From contig CAYXDO010000148.1 in the NCBI GenBank assembly GCA_964463485.1, positions 1-29,397 on the forward strand: a DNA stretch of 29,397 nt, in the 5' to 3' direction. Below the pieces are notes generated by a model. It was given only the letters and a program-made list of their open reading frames with translations, was not told the DNA's origin and searched no databases. A program made the translations under genes and the position numbers. Source of the stretch: CAYXDO01 sp964463485. Lineage in GTDB: Bacteria > Myxococcota > Kuafuiibacteriia > Kuafuiibacteriales > Kuafuiibacteriaceae. This document shows positions 24,961 to 29,397 of this stretch, in pieces (the first letter of the stretch is position 1; each line of letters starts with the position of its first letter).

Positions 24961-27036
24961 TCAGCTCGGCGGAGGGTACGGGCGAGCCTGTTTGATCGCC
25001 AACCTTGCGGTCTGCCCTGCCTCGCCATCGAATTTGAACTCCACGTCCATTGCGTACCATCCCTCATTTCCAGCCTTGGGACCGTAGGCCGAGGAGAAAC
25101 GTTCGTGAATGGCGCTCAGCGCCTCGCCGAGCTCGTGAATCTGGCTGCGAGTCAAGACGGCCTGGCCTTCTGGGATCAGGTTGCTGTGCGAGAGGTAACT
25201 CACCGGTTGGTTGGGTTCCGAGTGGAAATACAAGATTTGATCGCTCGTGGTGCCCGGCGGCGGATGTACGACCTCGACGTCTCCGCCGAATTGCACGTTC
25301 ACGAAGAACGCGGGCTGAAGGCCGGAGGGGTCGAACGGGTTGCTCGTCACCGCCACGCCGTTGGCTTCCTCGTCCGGAAAGCTGTGGTGAACGAGGAGAG
25401 CCATCGCCACCGACTTGTGATCGATACCGTTGTAAGCGCGCTCCTCGAACGTGCGAAAGAGCCAGATGGAGGCCCAGGTGTCCTTGATGGCGTATAGGAC
25501 GTCGTCCCAGTCCAGAGGGTCGCCAGTATGCGACTCATAGCAGCCTGCGCAAGGGAAGCCTTCGAGGTCCTCGCTGTTCGTGCTGCTCCTGAATCGCATG
25601 CGAGCGCCCGAGTAGTCGGAGCTCAGCTTGGACCGGAGAGCGGCCTGGAAGGCCTCGTCGACGGGCGCGTCGTGAATGGCGGCCCGCAGCTTCGCGAGCT
25701 CGGCATCACGGACCTCCGCCCTTGAGACGAACTGGTCGTTCGACAGGAGCTCGTCGACTCTGGAAAAGAACCCGTTCCCATTCATGAATTGGAGGTAATG
25801 GAAGGCCGGCACGGCGAAGGCCTTTGGAGTGGGTACGCCCTCCGTTTTGGCCAGAACCGAGTAGTGAGCGGCTTTGCCCCCGAAGGCTAGGGTCGCACTC
25901 TTGATGGCGTCTCGCAGAGGGACGGTGGCCGTCTCGACGACGACGTCTTCGATGTTGCGGAGCTCGGTTACGTGAGTATCGACCGCGGGGAGCACGACGG
26001 GCGAAGGGCGCCGGATCGCCCACTCGGCTTCGGCTTCGGCCGTGGTCACTTCGCGAAGGGTCCATTCGAAAGATCCCACGTTCAGCTCGACCCATGCTCC
26101 CTCGAGGGCTCGGATCGTGGGATTGTGGGTGGCGCCCTTCAACCCCATGTTGGGCGTTCGTCGATTTCTCGACAGCACGTTGATGTGCGAGAGCGGCGTC
26201 TGAAATTCTTCGGTGACGATTCCACTCACGACCGATATGTCGTTCGGGACCACGTCGAGGACCACGATGTCGCGGTAACCGACGTACGTCGTCTCCAGCT
26301 CCGCCGCGGTCATGATTCGCAGCCTTCCCGTGGCGGTCGCGAGATTGAGGGGTTGGTAGTCGATACCCAGATAGATGTCGTCGGTCGTCCGAATTGGGAC
26401 TTCGTCTGGCAGCGATCGGGCCTCCGAGGCGACGGCCACGGAGGTCGGGTGGAAGGAGAGCTCGGGGCCGAAGTAGACGCTCGCCTTGACCTCGCGGAAC
26501 AACGTGAGAATCATTTCGCTCGAAGCCGTGTCGTAGGGCGCGAGCTCGACCGCCCAGATGTGAGGTCCTTCGTAGTGGGTGACCGCACCGAGGATGAATC
26601 GCCGCTCAGGACTGAAATACTCGGACTGATTGAACTCGCTCAACGCCGAGACGAGCGGCAAATCTCTGCCGGAGAGGTGCGCTTTGGCGAAGTCGTAGTG
26701 AATTTGGTACTTCAGGCTGTTTTGGAAGTAGAGCTGGCCGTCGGTGCGGTCGTAGACGACTTTGACCGACCGCGCTCCTGGGATACTCGTGTCGAGCTTC
26801 GCGGAGGCCAGCGCCTGAAAGTCCGAGTAGCAGCCCACGATCTCGAGCGACTCCGGGGCCGTCGCAGTCGTCGCGATCTGGCAGACCTGTTCGACGACGC
26901 CAGAAGGCTCAGCTTCAGTCGCGCACGCAGCGACTCCGAGGAGGCTCGCGACTGCAGCGATCGTGCATGCGAGCGGTGGAGAGGTCGGACCGGTCGTGTG
27001 CCCTGCGCATCGAGTTGCGCGCTGCGAATGACTCAT
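24961..27036 (-). CDS. Lipoprotein with swivel-His and PPDK-type ATP-grasp domains
   Basis: The 691-residue protein has a long signal region ending SLLGVAAC (Cys38), so it appears to be an exported lipoprotein. Around residue 284 the motif EEFQTPLSHINVLSRNRRTPNM resembles the swivelling phosphohistidine domain of PEP synthase/pyruvate phosphate dikinase (TSHAA.VAR...P). From about residue 385 to the end there is a PPDK_N-type nucleotide-binding domain: AFGGKAAHYSVLAKTEGVPTPKAFAVP, RMRFRSSTNSEDLEGFPCAGCYES (about 478-500), VHHSFPDEEANGVAVTSNPFD, and MDVEFKFDG...LAIKQARPY. The domain order is reversed compared with PPDK, PEP synthase and rifampin phosphotransferase, and no PEP-binding barrel is present. 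An ATP-grasp enzyme outside the cytoplasm would lack ATP, so it may bind another ligand. It ends 14 bp from the convergent sigma-54 activator gene. Confidence 0.8.
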   Translation of the reverse strand: MSHSQRATRCAGHTTGPTSPPLACTIAAVASLLGVAACATEAEPSGVVEQVCQIATTATAPESLEIVGCYSDFQALASAKLDTSIPGARSVKVVYDRTDGQLYFQNSLKYQIHYDFAKAHLSGRDLPLVSALSEFNQSEYFSPERRFILGAVTHYEGPHIWAVELAPYDTASSEMILTLFREVKASVYFGPELSFHPTSVAVASEARSLPDEVPIRTTDDIYLGIDYQPLNLATATGRLRIMTAAELETTYVGYRDIVVLDVVPNDISVVSGIVTEEFQTPLSHINVLSRNRRTPNMGLKGATHNPTIRALEGAWVELNVGSFEWTLREVTTAEAEAEWAIRRPSPVVLPAVDTHVTELRNIEDVVVETATVPLRDAIKSATLAFGGKAAHYSVLAKTEGVPTPKAFAVPAFHYLQFMNGNGFFSRVDELLSNDQFVSRAEVRDAELAKLRAAIHDAPVDEAFQAALRSKLSSDYSGARMRFRSSTNSEDLEGFPCAGCYESHTGDPLDWDDVLYAIKDTWASIWLFRTFEERAYNGIDHKSVAMALLVHHSFPDEEANGVAVTSNPFDPSGLQPAFFVNVQFGGDVEVVHPPPGTTSDQILYFHSEPNQPVSYLSHSNLIPEGQAVLTRSQIHELGEALSAIHERFSSAYGPKAGNEGWYAMDVEFKFDGEAGQTARLAIKQARPYPPPS

Positions 27037-27044
27037 GTTGGTGC

Positions 27045-28043
27045 CTACGGTGTGAGTGCGAAGCAATAAATTCCGCCATACCCACCGCCGGAGCCGACGG
27101 TGACTTCGGTGGGTTGGGGCGGACCGCGTTCGACGATGGCCACGCCCGCCGCGCAGCCGGACTCGTCGAGGGCGGACATCCAGTTGGCCGGGTTCACGTT
27201 GCCGCCGGGTCCGCCGGGTCCACCTGGGCCACCTGGACCGCTGCGAGGCCACGAGTGACCCACGCGAGGCTTGCCTTCGGTGGCGCGGTCACCCTCCGCG
27301 CTCGTCCAGTCTTTGCATGTCGCGGTCGATGAGTAGAGTCGACCTCGTTCATTCGTCCCGGTGAGAAAGTCATGATTGTCGACCTGCCCTTCGGTCGGAT
27401 CCGGCCGATGATTTGGGACTCCGTCTTCGTTCGGGAGGTCGTTGACGATGGCGGTGTCGCCGCCCTGCGGGCGATCGTGGAGGAGGTCCGTTTTGTTCGC
27501 GGCGAGGAGCCTACCCAGGCGATCATACCAAGGCCCCTCCCCGATGCGATCGATGGCGTCGACCTGATGGCCGTCTTCGTCGGCGGTGGCGGAGAGAAAG
27601 GCTCGCCAACCCTTGGCGCCGGCGCCCGCCATACTTCGTTCAGCGATCGCGGTGCAAATGCTGTCCGCGCCGCGGAGCCCTGCACCGGGTCCGGACTCTC
27701 CGAAGCGCAAGTCACCGCCGAAGCCCTCGGAGGTCCCAGAGACCTCCTGCATCGCGCGGAGACTCGTAGCGAAGAAGCTGAAGAGCGCGGGCGGAGCGCC
27801 GGCGTCGACGAATCCCGCGTCGGTCGGACCCACCTGCCCCGAGTCATCGGGATCTCTGCCCCCATCTTCGTGGAGTGACGGTCCGTCGGTCCACGGGCGC
27901 GCGTCCTGCGACCTCGGATCGAGCTCTGTCGTAGGGGGCTCGGCACACGCGACGGCCAGCGTCGTCGCGGCGAGAGAGAGTCCGCGGAGGCGGAGAGTAG
28001 GGACCAAGGTGGAGATCGTGTGCCGTTTCATCGATGGTTTCAT
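27045..28043 (-). CDS. Endostatin/DUF1554-like surface lipoprotein
   Basis: The 332-residue protein has a lipoprotein signal ending LAVAC (Cys33), followed by an Asp-rich linker (TDAGFVDAGAPP). From about residue 88 it has a domain related to the C-type-lectin-like endostatin/DUF1554 fold: FFATSLRAMQEVSG, GFGGDLRFGE, GADSICTAIAERSM, GWRAFLSAT, DAIDRIGEGPWYDRLGRLLA, then KPRVGHSWPR, NWMSALDESGCAAGV and GSGGGYGGIYCFALTP. Between HSWPR and NWMSAL a collagen-like run of four GGP-type triplet units is inserted. Such proteins are frequent in Myxococcota as I recall, with no settled function; adhesion or carbohydrate binding is often assumed. ATG 28043 has no strong ribosome-binding site; a second ATG four codons on is possible. 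It starts 9 bp after the preceding gene's stop, so the two are probably co-transcribed. Confidence 0.85.
   Translation of the reverse strand: MKPSMKRHTISTLVPTLRLRGLSLAATTLAVACAEPPTTELDPRSQDARPWTDGPSLHEDGGRDPDDSGQVGPTDAGFVDAGAPPALFSFFATSLRAMQEVSGTSEGFGGDLRFGESGPGAGLRGADSICTAIAERSMAGAGAKGWRAFLSATADEDGHQVDAIDRIGEGPWYDRLGRLLAANKTDLLHDRPQGGDTAIVNDLPNEDGVPNHRPDPTEGQVDNHDFLTGTNERGRLYSSTATCKDWTSAEGDRATEGKPRVGHSWPRSGPGGPGGPGGPGGNVNPANWMSALDESGCAAGVAIVERGPPQPTEVTVGSGGGYGGIYCFALTP
27201..27239. repeat. Collagen-like 9-bp repeat array
   Basis: On the minus strand the sequence is four copies of GGN-CCN-GGN plus one extra GGC, encoding GPGGPGGPGGPGG inside the endostatin-like lipoprotein. Third positions differ between copies, so the array is not a fresh expansion. 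Confidence 0.8.
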
Positions 28044-28052
28044 ACTTCTTGC

Positions 28053-29150
28053 TCAACCACAGGCCAGGTTGGTTTGGCAGCTTTGCCCGTTCGGGCACTC
28101 TTCGTTGGTCGTGCAGGAGGTCAACCCAGGGATTTCGACGGGCCGTTCGACGACCGAGAGTACGCGAAGCTCGACGCGCCCAAGCGCGATGGCCGTCGCG
28201 CCGCGGGACTGGCGAGTCAGGACGACAGTGGGAAATCCGGCGACCCCGAACCCCTGGAGCTCACCCAGGAGGGTCCGAGGGAGCTCGAAGGCACCCGTGT
28301 CCTCGAGCTCGCACTGGATTCTGCCCTTCGACCCGCCGTGATGGCTGATGTCGAGCTTGATGTGGATTCGAACGTCGGCGCTCGGTCCAGACGAATTCCA
28401 AGTCAAAGTGAGCGATCTTTCCGAAACCAGCTGGAGCGAAGTGCTCGTGACGGTCAACGGGCTGATTCCTGTAGCCCGAATTTCGAAAGGGTCCACCACG
28501 CCTCCGCTCGCCCTGAGAATAATGGGGTCGTTCTGCCCGAACGCTGGATAGGTGAGCTTTGGAGCCGCCGGGAGTTGATAATTGTTGGCGACGACCACCA
28601 GAGCGACTTCGCCGTTCCCGCTCTCGGTCAGCAGACCGTCGACGACCACCGCGCCCACGCTGCGCGCGCTTGGGTAGGACGAACATTGGTCGTTCTCGAC
28701 ACAAGCGGCGCCGCCACCGCAGCCGGGGTCGCAAAACGGTACCCTCGGAATCTCGAGCACGCAGTCAGCTTCGGAGCGCAGAGGCTCCCAGACGATCTGA
28801 GAAGGCGTAGGCCCGTCAGAGACGCGACCGACGAGCGTGGTGGAGCCGGGGATCTCTCCGGAGGGTGCGACAAGCTCGAGGTTGAAGGCGCCGACGAGCG
28901 AGCCGGGATCGCCGAGTCCCGCGTCGGCGGGCCCGGCGTCCGCGAGCCCCGCGTCCGAGGGGCCGGTATCGACCCCGGGCGAAGTCGAGCCAGAGCAAGC
29001 GGCGACTAGGACGGCGAGCGTCGTCAATGGAGCCAGGGACCTTCGGAATCGGCAGGACGCCCACAGGGAGACCGTCCGTGTGTAGGAGAACGGACTCGCA
29101 GAACACTGCCGCGCGTTCGCCCGATGGTCGCTCGCCTCGCGGGTGCTCAC
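28053..29150 (-). CDS. Lipoprotein with Asp-Ala-Gly linker and Cys motifs
   Basis: The 365-residue frame starts at GTG 29150. The lipoprotein signal lies late, FRRSLAPLTTLAVLVAAC with Cys52, so the true start may be further in, but no in-frame ATG or good ribosome-binding site was found. The linker SDAGLADAGPADAGLGDPG (about residues 64-82) is typical of surface lipoproteins in Myxococcota. The body has a Cys-rich segment FCDPGCGGGAACVENDQC and ends with CTTNEECPNGQSCQTNLACG, the C-x5-CPxGxxC-x4-C motif found in many secreted proteins of this phylum. The remainder looks like beta-sandwich repeats (for example TGISPLTVTSTSLQLV). Function unknown; probably an envelope or surface protein co-transcribed with the endostatin-like gene. 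Confidence 0.75.
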   Translation of the reverse strand: MSTREASDHRANARQCSASPFSYTRTVSLWASCRFRRSLAPLTTLAVLVAACSGSTSPGVDTGPSDAGLADAGPADAGLGDPGSLVGAFNLELVAPSGEIPGSTTLVGRVSDGPTPSQIVWEPLRSEADCVLEIPRVPFCDPGCGGGAACVENDQCSSYPSARSVGAVVVDGLLTESGNGEVALVVVANNYQLPAAPKLTYPAFGQNDPIILRASGGVVDPFEIRATGISPLTVTSTSLQLVSERSLTLTWNSSGPSADVRIHIKLDISHHGGSKGRIQCELEDTGAFELPRTLLGELQGFGVAGFPTVVLTRQSRGATAIALGRVELRVLSVVERPVEIPGLTSCTTNEECPNGQSCQTNLACG

Positions 29151-29300
29151 TCAGACAACAACACCGGAGCTTCGAAGATCGAGCAAGCTCTCGCCGACGA
29201 ATCGAGTCGCTGCCCGTCATTGCGATCGTCAACCATTGCGGAGCGAAGAGCTCGAGGGCCAAATTGCGCTCCCAAGCGTCCTTCGGAAATCCGCGCAATT

Positions 29301-29397
29301 GCGTCAGATCGTCGGCGTCTGCGTCAGCGTCGATCGTGTGCGCCTGCGTCAGATCGTCTGCGTCTGCGTCAGATCGTCTGCGTCTGCGTCAGATCGT
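29301..29397. repeat. 20-bp tandem repeat running off the window
   Basis: The unit GCGTCAGATCGTCTGCGTCT is present as one diverged copy (29301-29320), a 25-bp aberrant unit (29321-29345), two identical copies (29346-29385) and a partial copy at the end. The array continues beyond the window. The period is not a multiple of three, and a stop appears in the Asp-rich minus-strand frame, so it is probably non-coding. A palindrome CGCAATTGCG (29294-29303) marks its left edge. Confidence 0.85.

Noticed and set aside
28816..29298. Minus-strand frame overlapping the start of the Cys-motif lipoprotein, with an Asp-rich extension over the tandem repeat
   Set aside because: It starts with TTG, runs deep into a better supported gene in another frame, and is stopped within the repeat array upstream.

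Overview
The window is GC-rich DNA that most resembles a Myxococcota (deltaproteobacterial) chromosome. The reasons are several lipoproteins with Asp/Ala/Gly-rich linkers behind the lipobox, an endostatin-like surface lipoprotein of a type I associate with that phylum, an enhancer-binding protein for sigma-54, and a motif in front of dnaE2 that fits the LexA box I recall for Myxococcus. The assignment rests on gene style only; there is no rRNA or other marker gene. No tRNA, rRNA, CRISPR array or intact insertion sequence was seen.

Left part (1-5658). About 480 bp without a convincing gene, but with two long perfect inverted repeats, lead into the wreck of an RHS/YD-repeat gene. The last RHS fragment is fused in frame to a propeller-like protein (601-2109) whose signal-peptide-like stretch has no start codon of its own. 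A solitary error-prone DNA polymerase gene, dnaE2, follows on the minus strand.

Central plus-strand operon (5795-13216). Four tightly spaced genes encode a large lipoprotein of unknown family, a large lipoprotein metalloprotease with HExxHxxGxxH and a Met-turn, an exported probable outer-membrane protein, and a polyprenyl-phosphate-type glycosyltransferase. A multi-spanning GT39/GT83-type glycosyltransferase gene faces this operon. The first three genes look like a cell-envelope protease system that I cannot match to a named one.

Minus-strand molybdoenzyme operon (15529-22597). The order of transcription is: a small unknown protein, a Tat-exported Mo-bis-MGD alpha subunit, a four-cluster Fe-S beta subunit, a haem-b gamma subunit of the ethylbenzene-dehydrogenase type, and a TorD-like chaperone. 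Alpha and beta are most like nitrite oxidoreductase NxrA/NxrB (periplasmic type), including an Asp in place of one Cys ligand of the first Fe-S cluster. A good sigma-54 promoter (22610-22626) precedes the operon. A divergent outer-membrane barrel gene and then a sigma-54 activator with an N-terminal CxCxxC motif lie beside it. Together they suggest a regulated periplasmic nitrite/nitrate (or similar oxyanion) redox module.

Right end (24961-29397). Three minus-strand lipoprotein genes follow. One is an unusual exported protein with a phosphohistidine-like swivel domain in front of a PPDK-type ATP-grasp domain. The second is an endostatin/DUF1554-like protein with a collagen-like GGP run. The third is a Cys-motif lipoprotein. 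The window ends inside a 20-bp-period tandem repeat.
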